Shown here piece after piece: positions 27,124-35,877 of a DNA stretch of 64,000 bases. The first letter of the stretch is position 1. Every line of letters starts with the position of its first letter. Made by a program: the position numbers and the translations under genes. The notes under the pieces were generated by a model. The model saw nothing but the letters and a program-made list of their open reading frames with translations, made no database searches and was not told where the DNA came from. The stretch is taken from the NCBI RefSeq assembly GCF_030159595.1, contig NZ_BSKJ01000008.1, forward strand, positions 186,001 to 250,000, in the 5' to 3' direction. This stretch comes from Pseudomonas putida (lineage in GTDB: Bacteria > Pseudomonadota > Gammaproteobacteria > Pseudomonadales > Pseudomonadaceae).

Positions 27124-28232
27124 GCGCGTGCCTCCTTGGGTTTGCGTTGCTTGCCCCACCACAGGTACAGGCCGCTGCCGAGCACGATGATGGTCAGCAC
27201 ATCGAGCACCGCCCAGAGGATTTGCATCGGGCGCCCGCCGTAATCGCCGAAATGCAAGGGTTGCGACAGGCCCATGGCGTCCATGTACCAGGGGCGCTCG
27301 CCGACCGCTGTAACGGCCAAGGTGCGGGCGTCGATCAGTACCGGCGTGAACAGGTGTGAACTCAGGTGTGTGGCACCGTTCATGAACACCGCATAGTGGT
27401 GTTCGCTGGAAAAGCGTGTGCCGGGGAAGGCGATGAAGTCCGGGCGCATGCCGGGGGCAGCCTGTTCGGCAATCTCCAGCAGGCGTGTGGCTGGCGCGCG
27501 CTCGGTGAGCGGCGGGGCGTCGCGGTAAGGCGCCACCATGGCGGCCAGGCTGTCGTTGCGCCAGGCGGCGATGACCAGGTCGGACAGGGCGCTGATTACA
27601 CCGGTCACGCCTACCGTGAGTGCCCAGGCCAGGGTTACCACGCCGATCAGATTATGCAGGTCGAGCCAGCGCAGGCGACGGGATTTTTCGTGGCGTACCG
27701 TGCCGAAGTCCAGGCGGCGCATGAACGGCGCATAGAGCACGGTGCCGGAGACGATTGCGAGGATGAACAGTACGCCCATGAGCGCCAGCAGCAGCTTGCC
27801 TGGCAGGCCGGCGAACATGTCCACATGCAAGCGCAGCATCACCATCATGAAACCGCCATTGGCGGCCGGCATGGCCACGGCTTCGCCGGTGCGGGCGTCG
27901 AGCATGAAGGTGTGCGACAAGTTTGGGTCGGTGCCAGCAGTGGCGGCGGTGATGGCGACCACGCCATTGGGTTCGTCTTTGTCGTAGCCGAAGTACTGCA
28001 TGACCTCGCCGGGGCGGTGCTGCTCCGCTTTCAGTACAAGCTGTTGCAGGTCGAGGTGTGGGGTACCTGCTGGCATTTCACGCAATTGCGGGGCGTCGCC
28101 AAGCAGATGTTCGAGTTCGTGGTGGAAAATCAGCGGCAGGCCGGTGAGTGCCAGCAACAGCAGGAACAGGGTGCAGACCAGGCTGCTCCAGGTGTGGATC
28201 ACGGACCAGCGGCGGATGGTCGGGCTTTTCAT
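27120..28232 (-). CDS. PepSY-associated transmembrane protein, putative siderophore-iron reductase
   Basis: The 370-residue inner-membrane protein has four or five transmembrane helices: one near residues 13-33 (SLVCTLFLLLLALTGLPLIF), others near 140-170 and 195-220, and a last one near 345. PepSY domains lie in the periplasmic loops. HHELEHLL after helix 1 and conserved His and Trp residues (WLDLHNLIGV) suit haem binding. The family is often linked to reduction of ferri-siderophores after TonB-dependent uptake. It follows the receptor by 56 bases, with a hairpin in between. The ATG at 28232 begins the conserved N-terminus; the ribosome site is weak. Confidence 0.85.
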   Translation of the reverse strand: MKSPTIRRWSVIHTWSSLVCTLFLLLLALTGLPLIFHHELEHLLGDAPQLREMPAGTPHLDLQQLVLKAEQHRPGEVMQYFGYDKDEPNGVVAITAATAGTDPNLSHTFMLDARTGEAVAMPAANGGFMMVMLRLHVDMFAGLPGKLLLALMGVLFILAIVSGTVLYAPFMRRLDFGTVRHEKSRRLRWLDLHNLIGVVTLAWALTVGVTGVISALSDLVIAAWRNDSLAAMVAPYRDAPPLTERAPATRLLEIAEQAAPGMRPDFIAFPGTRFSSEHHYAVFMNGATHLSSHLFTPVLIDARTLAVTAVGERPWYMDAMGLSQPLHFGDYGGRPMQILWAVLDVLTIIVLGSGLYLWWGKQRKPKEARA

Positions 28233-28261
28233 CACGGTACCGTTTGTTGTCTGTTGGAACA

Positions 28262-28282
28262 GGGGGCCGCAAAGCGGCCCCC
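28262..28282 (-). terminator. GGGGGCCGC stem-loop after the TonB receptor
   Basis: A 9-bp perfect stem with an AAA (TTT) loop starts 7 bases after the receptor stop. There is no long T-run after it on the minus strand, so it may attenuate or stabilise rather than fully terminate before the PepSY gene. Confidence 0.6.
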
Positions 28283-28288
28283 GTTCAC

Positions 28289-30724
28289 TCAGAACTTGTA
28301 GTTGACGCTGGCGACCACGTTGCGTTCGTCGCCGTAGTAGCAGTAGTACCCGTCGCACGTCGACAGGTAGTCCTTGTTGAACAGGTTTTTCGCATCTACG
28401 GCCACGGTGACGCCTTTGAGTGTGCTGTTCAGGCGGCCCAGGTCGTAATGTACGGAGGCGTCGTAGACAGTGTACGAGCCCACATGGCCCCAGTCGGTAT
28501 TCGTGGTGTTGCCGTAGGTGTCGCCCACATAGCGCACGCCAACGCCTACGCCAAAGCCGTCCAGCGCCCCGCTGTGCCAGGTGTAGTCGGCCCAGGCAGT
28601 GGCCTGGTTACGCGGAACCTGCGCCATGCGCTTGCCTTTCTCCTCACGGGTGCCTTTGGTGATTTCGCTGTCGTTGTAGGTGTAGGACCCCACCAGCTTG
28701 AGGTTCTCGCTCACATCCGAAGTGGCCTCAAGCTCAAGGCCTTTCACACGCACTTCGCCAACCTGGCGGGTGACGCCACCCTCGGTCACCGACATGTTCT
28801 GCTGCGTCAGGTCGAATACAGCTGCGGTGAACAGGCTTTTGCTGCCTGGCGGTTGGTATTTGATACCCAGCTCGTACTGCTTGCCTTCGGTCGGCTTGAA
28901 TGCATCGGTGCTATTGACGGCGGAACCGGTAGCGGCCTGGAACGACTCGGCATAGGAGATGTAAGGCGTCAGGCCGTTATCGAACACATAGCTGAGGGCT
29001 GCGTTACCACTGAACTTCTTGTCGCGCTGGGTATTGGTAGCGTCGCCCTGATTGTGGAAGGTGGTGCCGGTGTGTACCCAGTCCTCACGTCCACCCAGGG
29101 TCAGGCGCCAGTTGTCCAAGGCCATCTGGTCTTGGGCGTACAGGCCGGTCTGCTGGGTCTTCTGATCGTAGTCGTACATGTCGAAGTACTGGACGTTCGA
29201 GAAATCCTGGCCGTATACCGGGTTATGGATATTGCTCGATGGCACGCCGGCCGAGCCCCAACGCCAGCGAGCGTTGCTGTCCGAGCGCTGATGGTCGAGA
29301 CCTAGCAGCAGGGTATGGGCGAGCTGGCCAGTCTGGAAATCGGCCTGGAAGTTATTGTCCACTGCGAACTGGGAGATATCTTCTTCGACGATACCGGCAG
29401 TACGTTGCACGGTGCCATCGGCGCTGACAGCTTCGTCCGGCCCGGCTGGCCAGATCGAGCCACCGGCGGTAATGCCCTTGAAGTCCAGTTCGTTGCGCGC
29501 ATAGCGTAGGTTCTGGCGGAACTGCCAAGTATCGTTCAGGCGGGTTTCAAACGCATAGCCCAAGTGGTAATAGGTGCGGTCGTAGGACTCCCAATCCGGG
29601 TCACCCAGGTTCTTGTGGTGAGAAATCTTGCCAGCGGGGCTGTCCAGCTTGGTGCCTTGCAGAGGCAAGAACTGGCCAGTAATGCCAGTATCATCGCGGG
29701 TGTACTGGGAGATGAAGGTCAGCTTGGTGTCGTCGTTGATATTCCAAGTCAGGCTGGGCGCGATGTTATAGCGCTTGTCTGGTATATGGTCGATCGGCGA
29801 GCCGCTGTCACGCACGGTACCGCTCACTCGGTACAGGAACTGGCCTGCATCGTCGAGCTTGCCGGTGCTGTCGAAGTTGATCTGCTTGTGATTGTTGCTG
29901 CCAACCTGGGCTTCGATTTCATGGCTGCTTTCCAGCTGCGGTCGACGGCTGGTCATGTCCAGCAACCCGCCTGGCGGGGTCTGACCGTACACTGATGAAG
30001 CTGGGCCACGCAGCACGGCGATGCGCTCCAGGTTCCAGGGTTCAATCTTGGGGGTGGCATAGTTCCCCTTGGGCAATGGCAGGCCATCAAGGAACTGGGT
30101 GGGCACAAAACCACGTACCAGCAACCAGTCGCTGCGGGAGTCGGAGCCGTAGCCGCTGCTCTGCACGCCTGCCGTGTAGCGCAGGGCATCATTCAGGCTG
30201 AGTACGGGGCGATCCTCCATCTGCTGCCGGGTGATCACGCTTACCGAGCGGGGTAGTTCGGCGATGGCGGTATCTGTCTTGGTGCCCGCTGCCGTGCGGG
30301 TTGCGGTGTAACCCTCGACCGCCCCCCAGGCGCTTTCATAATTGGACGTAGCGTTGATCGCTGTCTCTGGCAGCGCCAGTGCCCCTTCTTGTGTGGCTAC
30401 CAGGCTGTAGCTGCCTACGCTGCTTTGTTGCAGTTGCAGGCCAGTGCCGCGCAGGGCGGCTTGCAGGGCACCAAGTCCATCGTACTGGCCGGTCACCGGG
30501 GCCGAGGTGCGGCCGCTGACCAATGCCGGGTCGATGGCCAGGGCGATACCGGCCTGGCTGGCGATCTGGTTGAGGGTGGTGGCCAACGGGGCGCTGGGCA
30601 GGTCATAGGCGCGCGGAGCGGATTGCTCGGCGGCGAACAAGACAGGGCTGGCCAAGGGCGCGGTTACGGCGATGGCAAGGGCCATAAGGCTAGGGCGCAA
30701 GATACGATCAACAGCACGGGACAT
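28289..30724 (-). CDS. fiuA: TonB-dependent siderophore receptor with STN signalling domain (FiuA-like)
   Basis: The 811-residue outer-membrane transducer has a signal peptide (cleavage near residue 31, LFAAEQSAP). A secretin/TonB N-terminal (STN) signalling domain lies at about 38-110 (YDLPSAPLATTLNQIASQAGI). Next come a plug domain from about 140 (ELPRSVSVITRQQMEDRP) and a 22-strand barrel ending in Phe (ASVNYKF). The STN domain passes the ligand signal to the FecR-type protein. The adjacent sigma and anti-sigma genes match the fiu locus of P. aeruginosa (PA0470-0472, ferrichrome). The exact siderophore is inferred. AGGAG lies 9 bases before the ATG. Confidence 0.88.
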   Translation of the reverse strand: MSRAVDRILRPSLMALAIAVTAPLASPVLFAAEQSAPRAYDLPSAPLATTLNQIASQAGIALAIDPALVSGRTSAPVTGQYDGLGALQAALRGTGLQLQQSSVGSYSLVATQEGALALPETAINATSNYESAWGAVEGYTATRTAAGTKTDTAIAELPRSVSVITRQQMEDRPVLSLNDALRYTAGVQSSGYGSDSRSDWLLVRGFVPTQFLDGLPLPKGNYATPKIEPWNLERIAVLRGPASSVYGQTPPGGLLDMTSRRPQLESSHEIEAQVGSNNHKQINFDSTGKLDDAGQFLYRVSGTVRDSGSPIDHIPDKRYNIAPSLTWNINDDTKLTFISQYTRDDTGITGQFLPLQGTKLDSPAGKISHHKNLGDPDWESYDRTYYHLGYAFETRLNDTWQFRQNLRYARNELDFKGITAGGSIWPAGPDEAVSADGTVQRTAGIVEEDISQFAVDNNFQADFQTGQLAHTLLLGLDHQRSDSNARWRWGSAGVPSSNIHNPVYGQDFSNVQYFDMYDYDQKTQQTGLYAQDQMALDNWRLTLGGREDWVHTGTTFHNQGDATNTQRDKKFSGNAALSYVFDNGLTPYISYAESFQAATGSAVNSTDAFKPTEGKQYELGIKYQPPGSKSLFTAAVFDLTQQNMSVTEGGVTRQVGEVRVKGLELEATSDVSENLKLVGSYTYNDSEITKGTREEKGKRMAQVPRNQATAWADYTWHSGALDGFGVGVGVRYVGDTYGNTTNTDWGHVGSYTVYDASVHYDLGRLNSTLKGVTVAVDAKNLFNKDYLSTCDGYYCYYGDERNVVASVNYKF

Positions 30725-30832
30725 GCAGCGGCTCCTGGACGGATAAGTGCTAACTGCTTCCTTGCCGAGCGAGATTTGAAAAGTGACAGGGCTAATCTGA
30801 AAACTATCGAGAATTATTTTTGGCTTACCGCT

Positions 30833-31789
30833 TTACCTCGGCACCACGTTCACCCACCACTGGGTATGCCGCTCTATCTTCACCGGCAACGCCGGCACCA
30901 GCGATGCCAGCGCCAGGTCGGTGTCGGTCAGCGGGAAGCTGCCGGTCACGCGCAGGTCGGCGACCTTGTCGTCCACCCCGAGGTAGCCACTGCGGTACTG
31001 GCCGAGTGCAGCCAGCAGGTCGCCCAGGCGCACGTTGTCGACCACCAGCATGCCACGCGTCCAGGCATCGGCGCCGGCAGGCACCGTGCCGATCTGGCCG
31101 AGGCCGTTGGCGTTCATCAACACTTGCTGGCCTTCACGCAGCACTTGCTCGTCGCCACTGTTATGCGGCATGGTCGCGACCGAGGCTTGCAGCACTTCCA
31201 GGCGCGTACCGTCGGCTTCGCGGCGTACCAGGAAGCGTGTGCCCAGTGGCCGCAGGCGACCGTCGTCGGTGCGTACCAGCAGCGGACGTGGGTCCTGGTG
31301 GCCGGTTTCGACCGAAATTTCGCCTTGGTGCAGCACGATCACCCGCTGCTCGCCTGCGTAGTCGATATCCACGGCGGTGTGGGTGTTCAGGCTCAGCAAT
31401 GTGCCGTCTTGCAGGCGCAAGGTACGCAATTCGCCAGTCGCGGTGCGCTGGTCGGCCAGCCAGTAGCTGGGGGCCAGTGACGGAGCGCCGACCCAGGCCA
31501 GTAGCGAGCCGAGCAGGAACATGCCGGCCAGCCCGCCGCCAACCTTGCCGATGCGTCGCCTCAGGCTGACACGCGATTGCTGCAGGGCCTGGCGTGCCGG
31601 GCCGGCCGCCGCGCTGACCCGCTGGTCCATGGCGCCGAGCTGGCGCCAGGCCCGTGCGTGTTCTTCGCTCGCGGCATGCCAGCGCATGAATTCGTTGCGT
31701 TCATCAGGCGTGCCGCTGGCATCGCCGAGGCTGAGTTTCCAGGCGATGGCGGCTTCCAGTACTCGGGACGAAACCGGCGTGTTGCTCAC
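30833..31789 (-). CDS. fiuR: FecR-family sigma regulator (FiuR-like)
   Basis: The 318-residue inner-membrane regulator has an N-terminal cytoplasmic DUF4880 region with the conserved WHAASEEHARAWRQL. A single membrane helix lies near residue 92-110 (LAGMFLLGSLLAWVG), and the periplasmic FecR domain follows (RTATGELRTLRLQDGTLLSLNTHTAVD). It relays the receptor signal to the sigma factor. The start is GTG at 31789, overlapping the sigma-factor stop (GTGA). About 108 bases separate it from the receptor gene, where a FecI-type promoter is expected. Confidence 0.9.
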   Translation of the reverse strand: MSNTPVSSRVLEAAIAWKLSLGDASGTPDERNEFMRWHAASEEHARAWRQLGAMDQRVSAAAGPARQALQQSRVSLRRRIGKVGGGLAGMFLLGSLLAWVGAPSLAPSYWLADQRTATGELRTLRLQDGTLLSLNTHTAVDIDYAGEQRVIVLHQGEISVETGHQDPRPLLVRTDDGRLRPLGTRFLVRREADGTRLEVLQASVATMPHNSGDEQVLREGQQVLMNANGLGQIGTVPAGADAWTRGMLVVDNVRLGDLLAALGQYRSGYLGVDDKVADLRVTGSFPLTDTDLALASLVPALPVKIERHTQWWVNVVPR

Positions 31790-32304
31790 GTCGGCTCCCC
31801 GTACAGGGCCACATAGCATTGGCGCATGCCTTGGGCGATGTACTGGCGCACGCGCGATACCGAAACGCCCAGGCGTTCGGCGATTTCGGCATGGCCCATG
31901 CCGTCCAGGCGGTTGTGCAGAAACGCCGCGCGGGCCTTGCTCGACAGCTTGCCGAGCAGGCGGTCGATGGCCTTGAGGTCTTCGAGGATCAGGTGCTGTG
32001 CTTCGGGTGAGGGCTGTTCGGCTTCCGGGATCAGTGCCAGCTCGGCCAGGTAGGCCTGCTCCAGCGCCGCGCGGCGGAAGTGGTCGAACATCAGCCCCTT
32101 GGCCACGGCGGCAAGGAAGGCGCGAGGTTCGCGGGGCGTGTCCAGTCGTTCGCGGCCAAGCAGGCGCACGAAGGTGTCCTGGCTCAGGTCTTCGGCACGT
32201 TGGCGGCAGGCCATGCTGCGTTGCAGCCAGGCGAGCAGCCAGCCGCGATGATCGCGGTACAGCGCACCGACCAGATCGGCGTGTGGGCTCTGTGCAGAAG
32301 ACAA
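31786..32304 (-). CDS. fiuI: FecI-family ECF sigma factor (FiuI-like)
   Basis: The 172-residue ECF sigma factor has region 2 (LSQDTFVRLLGRE) and region 4 with the helix-turn-helix GMGHAEIAERLGVSVSRVRQYIAQGM. It should direct transcription of the receptor gene once the siderophore signal arrives through FecR. The only start that fits is TTG at 32304, preceded by GGGGGGA; no ATG or GTG lies near. A Fur-like sequence lies 29 bases upstream. Confidence 0.9.
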   Translation of the reverse strand: MSSAQSPHADLVGALYRDHRGWLLAWLQRSMACRQRAEDLSQDTFVRLLGRERLDTPREPRAFLAAVAKGLMFDHFRRAALEQAYLAELALIPEAEQPSPEAQHLILEDLKAIDRLLGKLSSKARAAFLHNRLDGMGHAEIAERLGVSVSRVRQYIAQGMRQCYVALYGEPT

Positions 32305-32332
32305 GCAGCGTCCCCCCGGAACGTATGCATTA

Positions 32333-32351
32333 ACTAACGATAATTATTCGC
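32333..32351. promoter_or_regulatory. Candidate Fur box of fiuI
   Basis: ACTAACGATAATTATTCGC matches the 19-base Fur consensus at 13 positions by eye, the best part being GATAAT-N-ATT. It lies just upstream of the iron-starvation sigma gene. Confidence 0.6.
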
Positions 32352-32438
32352 GATTGTTGCAGAGGGGAGGGGGTGGGTGCAATGGACGCTTATCGGATTG
32401 CCACCACCAAAGAAGAGGCCTGCAAGGCCAATACACAT

Positions 32439-33149
32439 TTACAGGCCGTGATTGTGGGCGTTGCGCCGCCGCCACCCACGCAACCGCTGCTCCAGCTGCA
32501 GCGGGCTGTCGAGCTGCTGGCGCCGGGCCTGGCTGAACAAGATCAGCGTCAGTTCTGCCGTCACCTGGGCATCGGCACTGGCATGATGACGTTCCTCTAC
32601 CTGCAAGCCAAACCGCGCCACCCAGTCATCCAGCCCAGCCTCGCGCAGCACCGTGTCGGGGTTGAGCATCGGCGCCAGTTCGGCCACATCGAGGAATGGC
32701 GACTGCAAGCGGTAACCCAGGCTTTCCTTCAACGCCCGCGCCAGCATGCGCTGGTCGAATGGCGCGTGAAACGCCAGCACCGGGCTGTCGCCAATGAAAT
32801 CGAGCAAATCCAGCAAGGCCTCGGCCGGGTCGCAACCGGCAGCCAGTGCGCTCGGCCCCAGCCCGTGAATCAGCACGCTGGCGTTGGTCTTCTGCAAAGG
32901 CCGGTGCAAGGTGCGTTCGAACTGTTGGGCAAAATCGATGGCACCGTCTTCGATGGCCACGGCCCCGATCGAAAGCACTTGGTCTCGGTTGGGGTTGAGC
33001 CCGCTGGTTTCCAGGTCCAGCACCACCCAGCGCTGCTCGCGCAAGCTGCACACACCCAGCGGCGCGGGCTTGGGCTGCCGGGCCAGGCGCTGACGCGTCG
33101 CGTGGTCCAGCTCGGGCGCGCTCGGGCGCAGCCAGGCGAACAGGCTCAC
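32439..33149 (-). CDS. DnaQ-like 3'-5' exonuclease (PolIII epsilon family)
   Basis: The 236-residue DEDDh exonuclease has VVLDLETSGLNP (first Asp/Glu pair), HAPFDQRML and HHASADAQVT (His and last Asp). Unlike the replicative DnaQ it lacks the alpha-binding C-terminus and has a leading extension of about 45 residues. It starts with GTG overlapping the stop of the CBS/nucleotidyltransferase gene (GTGA), so the two are a coupled pair. Such pairs are common in pseudomonads. The substrate is unknown; nucleotide-product or DNA trimming is possible. Confidence 0.85.
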   Translation of the reverse strand: MSLFAWLRPSAPELDHATRQRLARQPKPAPLGVCSLREQRWVVLDLETSGLNPNRDQVLSIGAVAIEDGAIDFAQQFERTLHRPLQKTNASVLIHGLGPSALAAGCDPAEALLDLLDFIGDSPVLAFHAPFDQRMLARALKESLGYRLQSPFLDVAELAPMLNPDTVLREAGLDDWVARFGLQVEERHHASADAQVTAELTLILFSQARRQQLDSPLQLEQRLRGWRRRNAHNHGL

Positions 33150-35083
33150 AGCTGATACCGCAAGGCCAGGCTGCTTTGCAGGCGTTGGGCCTGGCGCAGG
33201 GATTCGCGCAGTATGCGCCGGTCCAGGTGGTTGAGGCTGTCCGGGTCGAGCCGGTTGGAGTACGGCAGGTTGTCGCGGGTCTGGCGCTGATGCTGCTGCA
33301 TGCGGGTCTGCTGGATGAAGTGATAGGCCTCTTCATAGGCTGCACCGTCCAGTGGCTCGATCACGTCTTTGGCCACCAGTTGGCGCAGGCGCTCAAGGGT
33401 ATTGCAGGCACCGATGCCATTGGCCAGGGCCAGCAAACGTGCGCCATCAACGAAGGGCGTCAGGCCCTGGACCTTGAGGTCGAGCGTGGCGGCCTTGTCG
33501 TTGCCCTGGCGGGTCAGCACGAATTCGCGCAGGCGGCCCACCGGTGGGCGCTGGCGCAAGGCGTTGTCGGCCAGCATGCGCTGGAAGAGGCGGTTATCGG
33601 CCACCTGCTCCAGCAGGCCCTGGCGCAGCTGTTCGCAACCTTGCTCATCGCCCCAGACCACGCGCAGGTCGAAGTAGATGCTGGACCCCAACAGGTTCTC
33701 CGGGCTGGCTTCGCGGACAAAGCCGGCGAAGCGTCGCGCCCATTCGCTACGCGACAGGCAAAGCTCGGGGTTGCCGGCCATGATGTTGCCCTTGCACAGG
33801 GTAAAGCCGCACTGGGCCAGGCACTGGTTGATGTACTGCGCCAGTGGCAGTAGGCGGGTGCGGATGGCTTCGGCCTCGGCGCTGTCTGCAGCCTCGAAGA
33901 GGATGCCGTTGTCCTGGTCGGTGTGCAGGGTCTGCTCGCGGCGCCCTTCGCTGCCAAAGCACAGCCAGCTGAATGGCACGCCCGGGTCGCCGCGCTCGGC
34001 CAGTGCCAGCTCGATCACCCGGCACACGGTGTGGTCGTTGAGCAAGGTGATGATCTGGGTAATCTGCGTGGAGGATGCACCGTGGGCGAGCATGCGCTCG
34101 ACCAGTTGGCTGATTTCCCCGCGCAGTGAGACCAAAGCGTCCAGGCGCGGTGCGTGGCGGATGGTACGCGCCAGGTGCACCAGGTCGACCCGTTGCAGCG
34201 AGAACAGGTCGCGCTCGGAAACCACCCCGCACAGGCGCCGGTTTTCCACCAGGCACACATGGGCGATATGCCGTTCGGTCATGGCCATGGCTGCGTCGAA
34301 GGCACTGGCCTGGGGGCTCAGGTAGAAGGGCTTGGCCGTCATGTGCCGCTCGATGGGCGCGCCCAGGTCGGCATCCAGTGAAGCTACCACCTGGCGCAGG
34401 TCGCGCAGGGTGAAGATGCCGACAGGGTAGCGCTGCGGGTCGGTCACCACGATGCTGCCGACCTGCTGCTCGTGCATCAGCCGCACGGCATCGCGCAAAG
34501 GTGTATCGGCGCTGCACACCACGGGGTGACGCATGGCCAGCTCACCCAGGGGGGTGTTCAACGAGTACTGGGTGCCGAGGGTTTCCACGGCGCGCTGGCG
34601 TACCTGTTGGTTGACCTGGTCGAGCAGGCTACTGACACCACGCAAGGCAAAATCCCGAAACACTTCAGACATCGAGAACACGCGGATGAACGCGGCCTTG
34701 TTCAGTTGCAGGCAGAAGGTGTCTTCACCTGCCAGGTGCTCGGTGCGGGTCGCCCGCTCGCCCAGCAGGGCAGCCAGCGGGAAGCATTCGCCGCTGGTGA
34801 TTTCGAAGGTGGTCTCCACGCCGGGCTTGACCAGGTGCTGGCGCTCACCGACCACGCGGCCCTGCTTGACGATGTAGAAGTGCTCGACCGGCCCGTCGGC
34901 AGGCTTGACGATGCTTTCGCCGCTGGCATAGAAGCGCAGCTGGCACTGTTCCACCAGGAAGGCCAGGTGGCTGTGTTCCATCTGGTTGAACGGCGGAAAG
35001 CGCTGCAGGAACTGCAGGGTGCCCTGGATGTTCTGCAGCACTGCCGTCCTGCCCGCCTGGTTGTAGGCGTCCTTTTTGCTCAT
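33146..35083 (-). CDS. cNMP-binding/CBS/DUF294 nucleotidyltransferase-like protein
   Basis: The 645-residue cytoplasmic protein has a cyclic-nucleotide-binding domain (about 25-140), a CBS pair (about 180-300), and a GlnD-like nucleotidyltransferase domain (DUF294). In that domain GSEGRREQ (377-384) is followed by Asp389-x-Asp391. A DUF294 C-terminal helical region follows. The architecture suggests a protein-modifying or nucleotide-transferring enzyme regulated by bound nucleotides. Substrate and ligand are unknown. The start codon ATG lies 212 bases from the divergent receiver gene, across an AT-rich tract. Confidence 0.85.
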   Translation of the reverse strand: MSKKDAYNQAGRTAVLQNIQGTLQFLQRFPPFNQMEHSHLAFLVEQCQLRFYASGESIVKPADGPVEHFYIVKQGRVVGERQHLVKPGVETTFEITSGECFPLAALLGERATRTEHLAGEDTFCLQLNKAAFIRVFSMSEVFRDFALRGVSSLLDQVNQQVRQRAVETLGTQYSLNTPLGELAMRHPVVCSADTPLRDAVRLMHEQQVGSIVVTDPQRYPVGIFTLRDLRQVVASLDADLGAPIERHMTAKPFYLSPQASAFDAAMAMTERHIAHVCLVENRRLCGVVSERDLFSLQRVDLVHLARTIRHAPRLDALVSLRGEISQLVERMLAHGASSTQITQIITLLNDHTVCRVIELALAERGDPGVPFSWLCFGSEGRREQTLHTDQDNGILFEAADSAEAEAIRTRLLPLAQYINQCLAQCGFTLCKGNIMAGNPELCLSRSEWARRFAGFVREASPENLLGSSIYFDLRVVWGDEQGCEQLRQGLLEQVADNRLFQRMLADNALRQRPPVGRLREFVLTRQGNDKAATLDLKVQGLTPFVDGARLLALANGIGACNTLERLRQLVAKDVIEPLDGAAYEEAYHFIQQTRMQQHQRQTRDNLPYSNRLDPDSLNHLDRRILRESLRQAQRLQSSLALRYQL

Positions 35084-35108
35084 GAAACTGACCGTATCGC
35101 TATGCCGA

Positions 35109-35128
35109 ACTATATATATCTATATATA
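35109..35128. promoter_or_regulatory. AT-dinucleotide tract in a divergent promoter region
   Basis: CTATATATATCTATATATAG is a near-palindrome of alternating A and T, rare in this GC-rich sequence. It lies 26 bases upstream of the CBS gene start and may supply its -10 region or DNA flexibility. Confidence 0.45.
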
Positions 35129-35295
35129 GGTGCCGGCCCTGTTGTTCTCTGCCTCCATGGTCGGCTTGCGGCGGGGTGGTGCCCATTGGACGTAAGTCTA
35201 TGAGCCCCCCTGTCAAAGACCCGACCAAAGGCGAATCGGGTGACGCAAATAATGTGGTCCTACTGCTGAAGCGGAATTTTTTTGACGAGATGACC

Positions 35296-35739
35296 ATGCC
35301 TGAGCACACCGACATCCTGAGCGACGCCGAGCGCGAGGCATTGGCCGTGGTGAGTGCATCCGTGGCGCCCAAGCCATTGGTGCTGGTGGTGGATGACAAC
35401 GCGGTCAACCGTGAAGCGCTGATCCTGTACTTGAAAAGCCGGGGCATCGATGCGGTGGGGGCGGACGGGGCCGAAGAAGCCAGGCTTTACCTGCACTACC
35501 AGAAGCGGATTGGGTTGATGATTACCGATTTGCGCATGCAGCCCGAAGATGGCCTGGATTTGATCCGGACGATTCGTGAGTCGGAGCGGGCGGCGTTGTC
35601 GATCATCGTGGTGTCGGGCGACACCGATGTGAAAGAGGCGGTGGACGTGATGCACCTGGGGGTGGTGGACTTCCTGCTCAAGCCGGTGGACCTGGGCAAG
35701 CTGTTGGAGCTGGTGAAGAAGGAATTGAAGTTGGAGTAA
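35296..35739 (+). CDS. Single-domain response regulator
   Basis: The 147-residue protein is a receiver domain with a leading stretch of about 30 residues. Motifs are VLVVDDN (acidic pocket), MITDLRM (phosphorylated Asp), VVSGD (Ser/Thr switch) and FLLKPVD (Lys). No output domain follows. The start at 35296 has GACGAG 6 bases upstream; ATG at 35290 or 35200 are alternatives. No sensor kinase gene is adjacent. It is divergent from the CBS/nucleotidyltransferase gene, hinting at a shared pathway. Confidence 0.82.
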   Translation: MPEHTDILSDAEREALAVVSASVAPKPLVLVVDDNAVNREALILYLKSRGIDAVGADGAEEARLYLHYQKRIGLMITDLRMQPEDGLDLIRTIRESERAALSIIVVSGDTDVKEAVDVMHLGVVDFLLKPVDLGKLLELVKKELKLE

Positions 35740-35752
35740 GCACAGGCCTGTT

Positions 35753-35848
35753 CCGGCCTCATCGCCGGCAAGCCAGCTCCCACAAAGACCGCACGGATTT
35801 CAAGGCCTGTGCAGTCCCTGTGGGAGCTGGCTTGCCGGCGATTGGGCC
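35753..35848. repeat. REP doublet, GCTGGCTTGCCGGCGAT type
   Basis: Inverted copies at 35753-35784 and 35815-35848 lie between the convergent receiver gene and glcB. The right copy runs into the stem-loop at 35844-35860. Confidence 0.85.
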
Positions 35849-35860
35849 GCAAAGCGGCCC
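35844..35860 (-). terminator. GGGCCGC stem-loop downstream of glcB
   Basis: Seven base pairs with an AAA loop lie 18 bases after the glcB stop codon on its 3' side. No strong T-run follows, so its role as terminator is uncertain. Confidence 0.5.
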
Positions 35861-35877
35861 CCGTTCGCAGGTATTGC

